Part shown: positions 11,165 through 22,400 of the stretch, piece by piece
Position numbering within the stretch: the stretch's first letter is position 1
Layout of the letters: each line of letters starts with the position of its first letter
NCBI GenBank assembly: GCA_035578175.1
Contig: JAQMRL010000008.1
Location: 6,858,883 to 6,922,882 of the forward strand
Direction: 5' to 3'
Source of the DNA: Catonia carolina
Taxonomy: Eukaryota; Arthropoda; Insecta; Hemiptera; Achilidae
DNA length: 64,000 nucleotides
Made by a program: the position numbers and the translations under genes
Notes under the pieces: model-generated
Seen by the model: the letters and a program-made list of their open reading frames with translations, nothing else
The model's database searches: none
What the model was told of the DNA's origin: nothing

Positions 11165-13015
11165 TGCAACGAGACTGACGTTGTAAAAAATTTTGTTTTT
11201 ATTTTAAACATAATCACTTATTGTCACATTCAATATACACTCCTTCTCTATTCCTACAACCCTTCATGCAAAGTTTCCATGGTTGGAAACAGTGCTGGAA
11301 GTCATCTTCTGTCAGTTCCTTCAGGAAATGTGCCGCTTTCTCTTTTACAGCTTCCACAGAATCAAATTTTCTCCTTTTTAATGCAATTTCACCTTAGGGA
11401 ACAGGTAGAAGTCATATGGTGCAAGATCAGGTGAATAAGGTGGATGTTCTAACATTGAGATGGTGCACTTGGCTAGGAACCTCTTCGTAGATAACGTGGA
11501 ATGAGCTGGCGCATTGTCATGGTGGAGAACCCATGATTTGTCCTTCCAAATTTCGGGGCATTTTTTCCTTACTCTTTGACGTAGTTTAGAAAGTACCTCA
11601 AGGTAGTAATATTGATTAATTGCTAGACCTTCAGGAACCCCGTGAAGGTACACAATCCCATGGATATAAAAAAAGCAATCATCATTGCTTTAAATTTTGA
11701 CTTGCTCATTCGAGTTTTTTTGGCTCTCGGTGAAGTTTGGCTCTTCCAGTGCATGGATTGGCGTTTCGTTTCCGGGTAATAAGTTAAAAAACCGTGTTTC
11801 ATCACATGTTATTATCTTCTGCCTGTTCCCTAAGGTGAAATCTGTATTAAAAGGGACAAGATTTGAGTCTGTGGAAACTGTAAAAGAGAAAGCGACACGT
11901 GTCCTGAAGGAGCTGACAGAAGATGACTTCCAGCACTGTTCCCAACAATGGAAAATTCGCATGGAGGGTTGTAGGGATAAAGAAGGAGTGTATATTGAAG
12001 GTGACAGTAAGTGATTATGTATAAAATAAAAATCTGGGGTGAAACACTCACACAACTTTCTCTTGCCAATGCAAATGATTAATAATAAACCTAACATTAT
12101 TAATAAAATATTAGAAATAAACAAAAACTAACCTCAAAAACATAACCTTATTTTAATCACGAGTGAATGACGCAAAATGACAATCGAACTCAGTTTGGCT
12201 TAAAAATACGGAAAATCACGCTTTCACGCTAAACTAGGCTCTGTAGAGAAAAATGCTCTAAACAAAAGTTGTAGATCTTTTAATTTTCTATAACTTTTAT
12301 TATATACACTTTTGTCGTAAAATGCATACTAAGACCGAAATGTTAAAAAAATCGATTTTTCTCACGTTTTCGTGAGAAAAAAAACAGAAAATCGCAAATT
12401 ACCGCTAAACTAAGCGTTATACAAAAAAATGTTTGAAACAGAAGTTGTAGGTTTTTAAATTCTCTACAACTTTTATTATATAAGTTTTTGCGCTGAAATT
12501 TATATTAAAGCCGTAATCTTAAAAAAACAACGTTTTTATGTGAAAACAGCCTCACCGAGAATTTCAGCAAACATGACGCCTACCCTATCTTGTAGAGAAT
12601 AAAAAATTGAGTAAAATAGGCGATTTTAAAACAAATCGTAGGACCAGTTTTTGAGAAAATCGCAAAAAACTGAAAAATTATACGAATAAACTACTACTTC
12701 CGGTTGACCGATTTTGATGAAAATGTTCGTGTCGCGTCCGGTAGTGGTATGTAACTTAAGTTTCAAGTTTCAAGTTCGTACGATGTTCCGTTCTTGAGAT
12801 ATTCTGTTCACACACACACACACACACAGACCAATCGCTAAAAACATGTTTTGTTGGGTTGAGGGGGTCTGAAAACGTATAGATCCGGTGAAAACTCGAT
12901 TTCTTAAAATCGACATGAAAACAATACTTTCTCTTGCCTATATATTCATATAGGCAAGAGAAAGTAAAAATAAAATTTTTTATGTCAGTCTTATTTAATA
13001 GGCACACCTCATATA
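11165..13015 (-). mobile_element. Fold-back mariner derivative carrying a HINE-like insertion
   Basis: From 11180 to about 11825 the minus strand reads the mariner transposase from its stop back through VEHPPYSPDLAPYDFYLF-like, HHDNAPAHS and QSMHWKSQTSPRAKKTR to ITCDETR. At about 11825 the sequence turns over and the plus strand repeats the C-terminal part to 12015. The right TIR (TTTTTTATGTCAGTC, AGGCACACCTC) continues at 12971-13015 after copy c. Both ends are therefore 3' ends of the gene. It is non-autonomous and shares its junction with the 5.4-kb and 24-kb copies. Confidence 0.82.
12029..12970 (-). mobile_element. HINE-like element, full copy c
   Basis: Complete copy about 98% like copy a by eye, with a short CA tract at 12810-12830 and both subterminal repeats. 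It interrupts the right arm of the fold-back mariner within an A-rich stretch (ATAAAATAAAAA/TCTGG), so it is younger than that element. Confidence 0.8.
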
Positions 13016-13540
13016 TTTATAACAGTATTATAACATAGTTTAACTTAATAGTGGTGATATTAGACAAAAAGGTTATTGATGCCTTCATTTAGTTTTAACA
13101 CTCAGGCGAACGTCATTTGTACATCAGCTTATTAAATGGCTTTGAATGATGGTGTTACGTTAGTAAGAGGTAAGAGGGTGTTTTTAGTAACCTGTTATCA
13201 GGATAACTGCCTCAATGCAGTAACCATGTTATTCATCCTATTATATCAAATAACACCAATAACGCATTTGTTGGGATTGTATGACCAGGTCTCCCAACTC
13301 TTAACCCATTGACCTACGAATTGTTTTATACTCTGGGTGGCCTCACAGTTGGATTTAATTTTGCATAAAATGACATTTTGTTGTAAATAGACAATAACTT
13401 TTTTTCTTTTAACCAATTCTCTTAATTTTTTCTTTTTTTTAAGAATTAAGTAACCATTTACACCAAAGAATTACTTTTATTGTCTTTGAAATATTTTTTT
13501 TTCTACTGTCACCGCCACCCCTTCTAATTAATCATTTACT
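13016..13540. other. Unassigned intronic DNA
   Basis: ZGPAT intron 6; AT-rich with T-runs near 13400-13500. No gene or known repeat seen. Confidence 0.35.
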
Positions 13541-14110
13541 GTGTTGCCAACCTTCAATAGTTCTCCCAGCCTTTGTCGGCGCACCGACAAACCTTTCGGC
13601 TCCGCACCGACAGAGGCCTTTGTCATCAAGGCCGAGCCAGTAGCCACCCTCTACCACAGCACTCTGGGCGACTATAAAAAAATGCTCCACTGAGCCGAGA
13701 GATTCAATTCCAATCCAGACACAGAGGGATTTACTTCCGATCCAGACAGCAGACAAGACGTCCACCACAGCACATGGCTGCCGGACTCCACCGAAGACTA
13801 ATCGACGACCCCGCAAGAGAGAAGATGATGTTCCGCTCGCAAACCTGTCACCGTAAGCCATCGACCAGACTGTCATCACCCGCTGACGCAAGCGATACCC
13901 ACACCAGTCCCTCAACCGAGCCTTACACCCACCGTTTCCGACGAAGCAGCCATCAATGCACTACTGCGAGGGAAGAAGATGATATCTGTGCTGGACGACG
14001 ACACGCCGTGTCGCCCAGCTCCTCGACTGCCACAATGACTACAACCGACGCTGCGCATCAAGACGACCACCGCTTAAACAGCCCTTTTCGGAGCCACCAA
14101 AATTAAAAGG
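13541..14110 (+). other. GC-rich block with TATA-like box, possible LTR
   Basis: A sharp rise in GC between AT-rich flanks. GACTATAAAAAAATGCTCC at about 13670 is TATA-like, followed by three CAATCCAGACA-type repeats. An open frame at 13774-14106 (+, 110 codons, Thr/Ser/Arg-rich) has no recognised domain. TGTTGCC at 13541 and CACTACA near 14146 could be LTR ends, but no matching flanking duplication is seen. A retroelement LTR or a captured gene fragment are both possible. Confidence 0.3.
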
Positions 14111-15112
14111 TTTGCCACTTAATGTTACAATCCGGTGACACTACAAATTTTTAAACAATTTTTTTCGTGTTTATGAATTTTTTAAGATTTTTCAATTGTA
14201 ACCAAGAATTTTATAATTTTCTATAAAAACTTATATAAGGGCCATCTAGAAAATTCTTATTTCTGCAAAACTACTTTAAATTTTTAAAAATTGGTTAATA
14301 TAAAAAAAGTTATGCCCTATTTTCTAATCACCGGTCATTGCCGGTTTCACTTATTTACACATCAATATCCTGTTGGTAATGAAATTAATATTTTAGCATG
14401 CAGAGAATTTATTTAATAGTTAAAAACTATTGAATTAATAATATTTAATATTATGACTCGATATAAAACACCAAAATATACGATAAATAACCTAAAAACT
14501 CTAAACAAACACGCATTTACAGAATGTAAACAAACCCCATTTTTCAACATATAAGTTATTTTGATTATGAAATTATAACTGAACGCTTGCACGCACTCTA
14601 TTGGTAAATACATGAAAATAAAGGAAAAATTATGTAGTTTTTGTTAGTGGAGCTACATCAAGAAGTTTTTAAAACTACGTAGACAGGACTAAATAAAGTA
14701 TGAAGACGTTGAATCGTCATCATTGTATACAACAGCACAAATGTGGTGGATGGCGTTCCGCCATCATTATATGCCAACGGGTTAATGACTTGACCCAACC
14801 ATACTAGAAGTGCTGGCCCAGTCCTACGGTCAGGAACAAAAATCCTATTTACCGTATTATTCCGAAAACAAGCCGCACCGGAAAAATTACGATCAAAACT
14901 AGGAAATAAATTTAAATTACTGTACTTGTATGTTTTTGAAAGTATTTAATTTTTTTAAGAATAAAATACCGTACAAACAAATACACTTACTACTTAATTA
15001 GCATTTAGAAGTTTTTGTTTATTTTTTGTTCAATGCCGAACACAAGGATTCATCTACATCATATGTATTTTCTTCCGGCTTCTTTGGTGGATGTCTTTTC
15101 CGCGGTTTTACC

Positions 15113-15186
15113 CAAAAAGTAGCGCAGGACTTGCGATACCAATAATTCGAAATTGGTATCGCAAGTCCTGTGCTACTTTTTGGGTA
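15113..15186. repeat. Near-perfect 34-bp-arm hairpin
   Basis: Arms begin ACCCAAAAAGTAGCGCAGGA and return as TCCTGTGCTACTTTTTGGGT with one mismatch, around an ATTCGAA-type centre. It lies inside the TIR element. Confidence 0.9.
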
Positions 15187-15359
15187 CTTGTATAGACAAA
15201 GTACCCTTAACCTATAACATCACTCATGGCGATGTATAAAATACGAGAAACAAATGATCGGATAAAAAATAAAATGAAATATAAAAAAAACGCTACCAAA
15301 CTTTATACTGTAACACCAAACTGATCAAAATGACTGTACACGCACTACGTAAGGAGTGC

Positions 15360-15472
<113 letters not shown>

Positions 15473-15665
15473 CGTACATATTTATGCTTAATAAGAAACA
15501 ATTATTATTATTAAAGCGCGAATGCAAGCCGCAGGTCAAATTATGGAACCGATTTTTAGGAAAAAACTGCGGCTTGTATTCGGAACAATACGGTATATTT
15601 GATTTACTCTCGTACTCTAACTTAATACTGTAGAAAAATTTTGAGTAAGTAAAAGTGACATTTAC

Positions 15666-15919
15666 CAGAACCAGAAGGATCAGCTGACAGCACCGCATCT
15701 GAATTATTCTTATTACTTGTACGTTTACTACTACTATTATCTTCCAACGGCAATACTTCATGTAAATCTATTTCTAACGTCCCACTTGCACTCGTATTGA
15801 ACTTAACCTTAATTAAATCGTCTGATATAATTTCTAAAACGTTCGCATGATGCCATAAATTATCTTTATGTTTTGCCAAAACTTGAGATCCAACTTTAAT
15901 CGACGAAAAATCTGGTTCC
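15666..15919 (-). CDS. ZGPAT: ZGPAT exon 6, Tudor-like segment
   Basis: One base completes the Arg codon from exon 5, then 84 codons: EPDFSSIKVGSQVLAKHKDNL, WHHANVLEII, DLIKVKFN and so on. This matches the family's DLSSLxxGSxCLAKHxDGLWHAARI region. It ends in a Ser-rich stretch with one base (G) carried to exon 7. The acceptor is TTTTTTTAG; the donor G/GTAAAT lies about 200 bp before a long CT/GA microsatellite in the intron. Confidence 0.92.
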
Positions 15920-16057
15920 CTAAAAAAAAAATGAACACAACACAACTTTCAAATCTGATATTTTAATTTTTTTTTAAATTTAGGTTTTTTTTAGAAAAAA
16001 AATCAACAAATCTGAATTTTTAATTTATTGAGTCAAGTTATAATTCCATTTAATATG

Positions 16058-16189
16058 AAGGTCTTGGGTTCGAATCCCATTCAGGCACGGCATATTTTCT
16101 TATTTTACAGAAAAATCATTTCATCCTTCATCATCTGCATCAGCAGTAATTGCAGAACAGTCAGATGTTAAACCAAAAAAAAAATTAAT
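16058..16189 (+). mobile_element. SINE-A, 5'-truncated
   Basis: Starts at the B-box region (GGTCTTGGGTTCGAATCCCA) and runs through GGCACGGCAT and CATCTGCATCAGCAGTAATTG to the A-rich tail. Confidence 0.8.
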
Positions 16190-16246
16190 ATGAAATTTTC
16201 CTGGAAAATTTGGTTAATTGAATATTATGACATCGCATTGCTACTA

Positions 16247-17575
16247 TACGAGGGGGTACCCAAAAGTATCCGGAATAGCTCTGCTGTGGGCGGAGCTTGT
16301 GCAGTACAAATTCCCCCGCCACTAGGCTGCTTGTAGCGCTACTCATTGCCAGTTCAATGCCATTTTGTTCGTTGATCTAGCTTGTTCTGTTCTCGTGCAG
16401 TGATTGTTCTCGCTAGTGCTGTTTTGTGCTCGTGTCGTTTTTCATGATGGCAAGTTTTAATGAACAACGTGCGGCTGTGAAATTTTGCTTCTTGCTCGGT
16501 AAAAACGCCGCGGAAACAGTTGTAATGTTGAACACAGCTTACAAAGACGACGCTATTGGAAAAACCCACATGTACGAGTGGTTTTTGCGCTTTAAAAATG
16601 GCGACATGTCGATTGAGAACAAACCTCGTTCTGGACGACCGTCGACTTCCCGAACAGACGAAAATGTTGTGAAAGTGAAAGAAATTGTACGAACAGACCG
16701 ACGACAAACCATTGACCAAATATCACAGGTTAGTGGGTTATCTTGGAGCTCAGTCCAACGCATTTTAACAGAAGACTTGACAATGAAAAGAGTCGCTGCC
16801 AAGTTTGTGCCTCGGGTTCTGACAGACACTCAAAAGGAACGTCGAATTGAAACGTGTAGTGATTTGAAACAACAGCTTGAAACTGATCCAGATTTCATGT
16901 CAAAGATCATTACGGGTGACGAGTCTTGGTGCTATGGGTACGACCCAGAAACCAAACAACAATCCAGTCAATGGAAGACTTCATTATCACCCCGACCAAA
17001 AAAAAGTCGTCAAGTCAGATCGAAAATCAAAACAATGCTGATTTGTTTTTTTGATGTGAGGGGAATTGTCCATTCAGAGTTCGTTCCACCAGGCCAGACG
17101 GTAAATCAAGCTTTTTATCTTGAAGTGTTCAGAAGACTACGAAACAGCATTCGTCGTAAAAGACCTAATTTGTGGCAGACAGGGGACTGGTTTTTCCACC
17201 ACGACAATGCGCCTGCACACACGGCAATCTCAGTTACCCAGTTTTTGGCGAAAAACGGCATAGTTTTGCTACCACACGCACCATACTCACCCGATCTGGC
17301 TCCTTGTGATTTTTTCTTGTTCCCACGCATGGAAAGGGGCATGAAAGGTCTCCGATTTAACAACTTTGATGATGTCAAGAAAAAAACGACGGATGAGCTG
17401 GCAGCCATCACTGAAGAGGAGTACAAAAAATGTTTTGAACAGTGGAAGCACTGGTGGGACAAATGTATTAGTTGTAATGGAGAGTATTTTGAAGGGGATA
17501 AGGTTCTTTTGTAAAAAAATTAAAAATAAATAGTTTTAAAAAATAATTCCGGTTTCTTTTGGGTACCCCCTCGTA
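16247..17575 (+). mobile_element. Complete mariner transposon
   Basis: About 1330 bp with terminal inverted repeats TACGAGGGGGTACCCAAAAG of about 31 bp, flanked by TA. It carries an uninterrupted transposase gene and lies antisense in ZGPAT intron 5. Part of another copy, mostly deleted, lies at 58775-59611, with matching ends. Confidence 0.95.
16444..17514 (+). CDS. Mariner transposase, intact
   Basis: 356 residues from the ATG at 16444 (an in-frame ATG at 16426 would add six). The N-terminal half has the paired helix-turn-helix (GKTHMYEWFLRFKNGD, NKPRSGRPSTS, then RRQTIDQISQVSGLS). Catalytic residues: Asp in TGDESW, Asp in HHDNAPAH, Asp in SPDLAPCDFFLFP, with 34 residues between the second and third, the DD34D mariner signature. 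It ends FEGDKVLL then TAA, close to the right TIR. There are no stops or frameshifts, so it could encode active enzyme. It is a mobile-element gene, not a host gene. Confidence 0.95.
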   Translation: MMASFNEQRAAVKFCFLLGKNAAETVVMLNTAYKDDAIGKTHMYEWFLRFKNGDMSIENKPRSGRPSTSRTDENVVKVKEIVRTDRRQTIDQISQVSGLSWSSVQRILTEDLTMKRVAAKFVPRVLTDTQKERRIETCSDLKQQLETDPDFMSKIITGDESWCYGYDPETKQQSSQWKTSLSPRPKKSRQVRSKIKTMLICFFDVRGIVHSEFVPPGQTVNQAFYLEVFRRLRNSIRRKRPNLWQTGDWFFHHDNAPAHTAISVTQFLAKNGIVLLPHAPYSPDLAPCDFFLFPRMERGMKGLRFNNFDDVKKKTTDELAAITEEEYKKCFEQWKHWWDKCISCNGEYFEGDKVLL

Positions 17576-17745
17576 TACTAATCTACCGGGTTGGTCTAGG
17601 GATAAACTATTCGCCACGAGCTGTTTTAACAGAAGACTTGACAATGAAAAGAGTCGCTGCCAAGTTTGTGCCTCGGGTTCTGACAGACACTCAAAAGCTG
17701 TTTTTGAACAGCTGATTTTCAGAGACAAAGGTTTTTTACATTGAC
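17576..17745 (+). mobile_element. SINE-B fragment with inserted mariner segment
   Basis: ACCGGGTTGGTCTAGGGATA is the SINE-B head. At 17624-17697 comes a 74-bp stretch identical to 16763-16836 of the neighbouring mariner, bounded on both sides by AGCTGTTTT, and then the SINE resumes (AACAGCTGATTTTCAGAGAC). Confidence 0.85.
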
Positions 17746-18110
17746 TGTTTTGCAATTTCTGCTAATGCAGACGATGGAGAATGATGATACATGAAAATGA
17801 GCGATGAAAAAAATTCAGAACTGACCGGGAACCGCATTGGCGTAGCCGGGAATCGCATACACCAGCCGCATTGGCATAGTTGGTAACGTGTTCGCCTCTC
17901 ATCATGCGGTCTTGGGTTCGAATCCCATTCAGGCACGGCATATTTTCTTACGTTACAAAAAATCATTTCATCCTTTATCATCTGCATTAGCAGTAATTGC
18001 AGAACAGTCGGACGTTAAACAAAAAAAAAAAAAAATAGACCAGGAATCGAACCTGGGACCCTGGCGTAAAAGCCAGTTGCACTAACTACTATAGCAACGG
18101 GCCAGTCTAA
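17746..18110 (-). mobile_element. SINE-E split by a SINE-A
   Basis: The minus-strand SINE-E head lies at 18037-18105 (GGGTCCCAGGTTCGATTCC, a B box) and its tail at 17746-17835. A plus-strand SINE-A at about 17850-18036 separates them (TTGGTAACGTG, GGGTTCGAATCCCATTC, CATCTGCATTAGCAG, A-tail). Confidence 0.75.
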
Positions 18111-18116
18111 CCCAAG

Positions 18117-18521
18117 TTCAAATCCTACGTTGGTTAGGTCAACAGTCGAGAGGCTGGTTTACTAAGTAAACCAAGGTAGAGGTGATTTACAATTGCCTTC
18201 CTCACTGAGTTCAAAAGTGGCCTAAGCTTATCAGCATGCCAGGCCCTACTTTGCTGCCATAAATCAAAGCATCTACTCTGCACCCTCCAAATAAAACCTT
18301 CACTTCATTCACCACAGGGTCTGGCTAAAGTAATGAATTTCATTACTTTCAGAGGAGATATCTGTGATTAATGTCTTTTACACCTCTACCTCTTTTGTTC
18401 TTAAATGCCTCAGTCATATAATTGGCTGACCATATGATAAGAAACTGAACTATTTTTTGCAGGACTGGAACTAACAGATCGAGTGCAAATAATTTAACAC
18501 TCCATCTGCCTGTTATGGGTG
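18117..18521 (-). mobile_element. SINE-C, diverged copy
   Basis: Recognisable blocks: CTCACTGAG, CTTATCAGCATGCCAGG, ACCTTCACTTCATTCACCAC, CAGGGTCTGG and CTGTTATGGGTGC at the 5' end. More diverged than neighbouring copies. Confidence 0.75.
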
Positions 18522-18564
18522 CAAAATCGTATGGGCATAAATCCTAGAGAAGGTTAGTTACATT

Positions 18565-18722
18565 TATACTGATTTAAATACCAGACAGTTGTTAATGGCG
18601 TACTTTGATGGTTGGGGTTCAATTAACCATACTCTCTGAGTCTGTACAAAACTACGCTTCATTTACATGTCATATATATCATCCTTATCTCACTGCGTAA
18701 TGAGGTTGGTATAGATATTGAA
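18565..18722 (+). mobile_element. SINE-B fragment
   Basis: Carries ACCAGACAGTTGTTAATGGC, TACTTTGATGGTTGGGGTTC, AATTAACCATACTCTCTGAG and the ATCCTTATCTCACT block of SINE-B. Both ends are missing. Confidence 0.7.
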
Positions 18723-18734
18723 TGCCCAAAACGG

Positions 18735-19121
18735 ACAGGTGGAGTGTTATTTTAATTGCACTCTATCTGTTTGGTCCAGGGATAAAAAAAAATAGTTCTG
18801 TTTCTTATCACATAGTCAGCCACTTATATGACTGAACTATTTAAGAACAGAAGAGGTAGAGGGGTAAAAGACACTAATCAGAGTTATCTCCTCTGAAAGT
18901 AATGGATTTCATTATACAGCCAGACCCTGTGGTGAATGAAGTGAAAGTGTCATTTGCAGAATGGAAAATATATGCTTTTCAGAGGGCCCGGCATGCTGAT
19001 AAGTGTACTTTTCCACTCAGTGAGGAAGGCAATGGTAAACCACCTCACTCCACTCCTCGATTTACTTAGTAAAACCTCTACAGGTTCAAACCAGCCTTTT
19101 GGCTTTTGACCTAAACAACAA
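18735..19121 (+). mobile_element. SINE-C, full length
   Basis: Starts GCCCAAAACGGACAGGTGG and ends CCTAAACAACAAC. Flanked by the duplication ATAGATATTGAA, which fixes both ends and shows target-primed insertion. Confidence 0.88.
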
Positions 19122-19469
19122 CATAGATATTGAAGTAACAAGATTGCCTTTTGCGTATGTATGGGCTGTGAGGAAAGGAACTGGAATATTTACAGTGCTG
19201 CCAACCTCAATAGTGAGACACTACTCGTACATTTCACTACCATGCAGTTTCTAGATACATTTTGAAAGCTGTGGTTTATTCCGAGAAAATGTTTTCTTCA
19301 TAAACCTAATAAAGAAATAAATATGACCTGTAATAATCCCTATAGCTTAATTACATGACTAGAAATGTTTGATTTACTGTAATTACGAATGAATCGTCTT
19401 CTTTACTATTGCTGTCATTGGCGTTTTCATTATCAGTTTCTCTAATATCTACCTAACCGTTTTGTTTTT

Positions 19470-19715
19470 TTACCAGGTGTCAACAAAACTGTTAAGCAAT
19501 AGCTTCTTCAGATCCTTAATTTCCTTCTTTATTTTTCGAAAGGTGAAAAGAGAAACATCACAGTAATTAGCCACTCGCTCACGGCTTTTGTTAAGAGGCA
19601 CGGATAGGCATTTTCGTTTAGCTTCAACTTCAACTTCATAAAATTTTATTACATTGCATATAAGATTTCGTTCAACACTGTGAATAGTTCGACCACGTTT
19701 TCGAGAAACCGACAT
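19470..19715 (-). pseudogene. Transposase-like helix-turn-helix fragment
   Basis: Minus-strand frame MSVSRKRGRTIHSVERNLIC...NKSRERVANYCDVSLFTFRKI. A related start, MSIVQKQGKTIRIVERNVIL, lies at 22291. Such Arg/Lys-rich ERNxIxNVIK leaders followed by a helix-turn-helix recur in insect transposon-like genes; the exact family is not certain. There is no catalytic domain in this window. Confidence 0.4.
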
Positions 19716-19957
19716 TTCTATAACAAACAATTAACCTACAAAAGGTTCCGCGATATACTGTATACGCTCTGGGTATAGAAGTTGTTATGTTTGTTGTACT
19801 GAAATTAAAGCAGTCGGGGATGCGCACTGATGCTCTCCCCCCTTTACCCCTCGTTGCAAACAAGGGCAAACTCGTGACTCAAGTGACTTTTAATTGTTCT
19901 TACATTGAACAGATTGCAAAGGACACAAGGTAGGATTTAAAAACAGTAGAATTTTAC

Positions 19958-20100
19958 CTGTACTCTTTGAGTGTTGCAAATGGAATACATTCACCATGTG
20001 AATAATGACATTTATCATCTGGAAATTTACAATCGCCTTCTAAATAGTATGGACAAGGAACCATTTTCTTATGTACAGGATTCACAAACATTACTCTCAC
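19958..20100 (-). CDS. ZGPAT: ZGPAT exon 5, CCCH zinc finger
   Basis: Starts VRVMFVNPVHKKMVP and contains the zinc finger CPYYLEGDC...C...H with spacing C-x7-C-x6-C-x3-H (residues about 202-221), then ATLKEY. The exon has 47 codons plus two bases (AG), completed by one base of exon 6 to give Arg. The middle spacing is one residue longer than the vertebrate C-x5-C. The acceptor is CTGTTTCAG and the donor AG/GTAAAA. Confidence 0.93.
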
Positions 20101-20153
20101 CTGAAACAGAAATACAATTCTATAATCGATCGTGTAGTTAAACTACAGCAATA

Positions 20154-20556
20154 TTTTTTACTTTCTCTTTCCTATATGAATACATAGGAAGGAAAGTATT
20201 GTTTTTATGTCGATTTTTCAAAATCGAGTTTTCACCGGATCTACACGTTTTCAGACCTCCTAAACCCAAAAAACATGTTTTTAGCGATTGGTCTGTGTGT
20301 GCATGTGAACAGAATATCTCTAGAACGGAACATTGTACGAACTTGAAACTTAAGTTACATACCACTACCGAACCTGACACAAACATTTTCATCAAAATCG
20401 GTCAACCGGACGTAGTAGTTTATTTGTGTCATTTTTCACTTTTTTGCGATTTTCTCAAAAACTGGTCCTACGATTTTTTTTAAAAACGCCTGATTTACTC
20501 ATTTTTTTACGCTCTACAAGATAGGGTAGGCGCCATGTTTGCTGAAATTCTCAATC
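20154..20556 (+). mobile_element. HINE-like element, 5' part, copy d
   Basis: 5' subterminal repeat ACTTTCTCTTTCC with hairpin, short GT tract, and the conserved AACATTTTCATCAAAATCGG block; truncated after GGCGCCATGTTTGCTG. It is antisense to ZGPAT in intron 4. Confidence 0.78.
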
Positions 20557-20862
20557 TATTTATTATGTAATAGTAATAATAAGCTGTCAAGTTCACCGAC
20601 TCATTTTTGACTCGATTGGATCAAGTTAACCATGAACCATTACTGGGGAAATATTTTTTCAACTCATTTCAAACAGCTCAGTATATGACTCAATCCAAAT
20701 GAGCATCCAATCCGTCTCACGATTCTATTAAAAAACACTATTACATGAGAGACGGATGAGTCTCTCAAAAGTACATTTTACAGATCTGGTGAGAGACGTA
20801 TAAGTGTCTCATGGGAGTCAACCTGTTAAATGAAAATAATATAATTATGAAATTTTGGTTAC
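20557..20862. other. Unassigned intronic DNA
   Basis: Nothing recognised; short repeated motifs around GAGAGACG.TGAGTCTC at 20740-20810. Confidence 0.3.
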
Positions 20863-21012
20863 CATTATATCTTGTATGTCGCTGGTAGATGCATCAATTG
20901 CTTCGACAGACATGACTAATGCATTGTGATAACTGATTTTTTCCTCATTATCCCATTTCATACTGACATAAGGTGCTTGACATTTTGTGCCCTGCAATGC
21001 CGCTAATTCATT
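20863..21012 (-). CDS. ZGPAT: ZGPAT exon 4
   Basis: 50 codons, phase 0: NELAALQGTKCQAPYVSMKW, then ISYHNALVMSVE. The GTKxxAPY and YHNA motifs are strongly conserved in ZGPAT proteins and identify the gene well. The acceptor is TTTTCAG/AAT and the donor ATG/GTAACC. Confidence 0.92.
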
Positions 21013-21183
21013 CTGAAAACAAACAAACTTCCTTTTAAATTATTAAACAGATAATGCATTATAAAGATTTAGTTTTTTTTATATTTTGTAGTGTGAGTTG
21101 CTTTCAGTTTGATCGCAGCTGTAAACTTGTCCAGTGAACATTAACTCTCTTCTGAGAAACTTTGGTATATGTCAAGTTTTTGC

Positions 21184-21590
21184 CCATAACAGACAGGTAG
21201 AGTGTAAAATTGTTTACACTCAATCTGTTCGCTGCAGGGCTAAAATAAATAGTTCTGTTTCTTATCACATGGTCAGTTAATTAAATGACTGAATCATTTA
21301 AGAACAGAAGCAGTAGAGGTGTAAAAGACACTAATCAGAGTTATCTCCTCTGAAAGTAATAAATAATGAATTTCATTATACAGCCACACCCTGTGGTGAA
21401 TGAAGTGAAGGTGTCTTTTACAGAGTGGAAAATATGTGCTTTTCAATGGGCCCAGCATGCTGATAAGCGTACTTTTCCATTCAGTGAGGAAAGCAATAGT
21501 AAACCACCTCACTCCTCGTTTTACTAAGTAAAACCTCGACAGGTTCAAACCAGCCTTTCAGCTCATGACCTAAACAACAACAACCAGATA
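21184..21590 (+). mobile_element. SINE-C, full length
   Basis: GCCCATAACAGACAGGTAGA at the 5' end and CCTAAACAACAACAACC at the 3' end, with all consensus blocks. Confidence 0.85.
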
Positions 21591-21602
21591 ATATATTAAC
21601 AT

Positions 21603-21783
21603 TTTTTTTTTTTTTTTGTTTAACGTTAGACTGTTCTGCAATTACTGCTAATGCAGACTGTGAAGGATGTAATGATTTTTTTATAACATATGAAAATATG
21701 CCGTGCCTGAAAGGGATTTGAACCCAAGACCGCATGATGAGAGGCGAGCACGTTACCAACTACGCCAATACAGCCGACATAAA
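21603..21783 (-). mobile_element. SINE-A, full length
   Basis: Minus strand: A box TTGGCGTAGTTGGTAACGTG, B box GGGTTCAAATCCC, tail ending in a T16 run on the plus strand. Confidence 0.85.
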
Positions 21784-21835
21784 TTACAATATTTTTTGGT
21801 TCTTTTCCTAACGACTGGAGTAATAAAAGTAAAGA

Positions 21836-22234
21836 GTTGTTGTTGTTTAGGTGATCAGCCGAAAGGCTGGTTTGAACCTGTAGAGGTTTTACTAAGTAAA
21901 ACGAGGAGTGAGGTGGTTTACCATTGCCAACACTCACTGAGTGGGAAAGTACGCTTATCAGCATGCCGGGCCCTCTGAAAAGCACATATTTTCCACTCTG
22001 TAAATGACACCTTCACTTCATTCACCACAGGGTCTGGGTGTATAGTGAAATTCATTACTCTCAGAGGAGACAATTCTGATTAGTGTCTTTTACACCTCTA
22101 CCTCTTCTGTTCTTAAATGATTCAGTCATTTAATTGGCTGACCGTGTGATAACAAACAGAACTATTTATTTTAGCCCTGCAACAAACAGATTGAGTGTAA
22201 ATAATTTGACACTCCACCTGTCTGTTATGGGCAG
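21836..22234 (-). mobile_element. SINE-C, full length
   Basis: Inverted relative to the copy at 21184; (CAA)n tail at 21836 and CTGTTATGGGC at 22225. Confidence 0.85.
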
Positions 22235-22290
22235 CATTATTCTGTAGTGTTGTTATAAATTAGTTATATATCCGTGTATTTTAAGTTTAT

Positions 22291-22400
22291 CATGTCAATC
22301 GTTCAAAAGCAGGGTAAAACAATTCGAATTGTGGAACGGAATGTTATTTTAAATGTTATTAAGTGTTGTAAAGAAGAAGCAAAAAATAAACTATATAATA
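22291..22400 (+). pseudogene. Transposase-like N-terminal fragment
   Basis: MSIVQKQGKTIRIVERNVIL then NVIKCCKEEAKNK, similar to the start of the frame at 19470-19715. It is short and then diverges. Confidence 0.35.
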
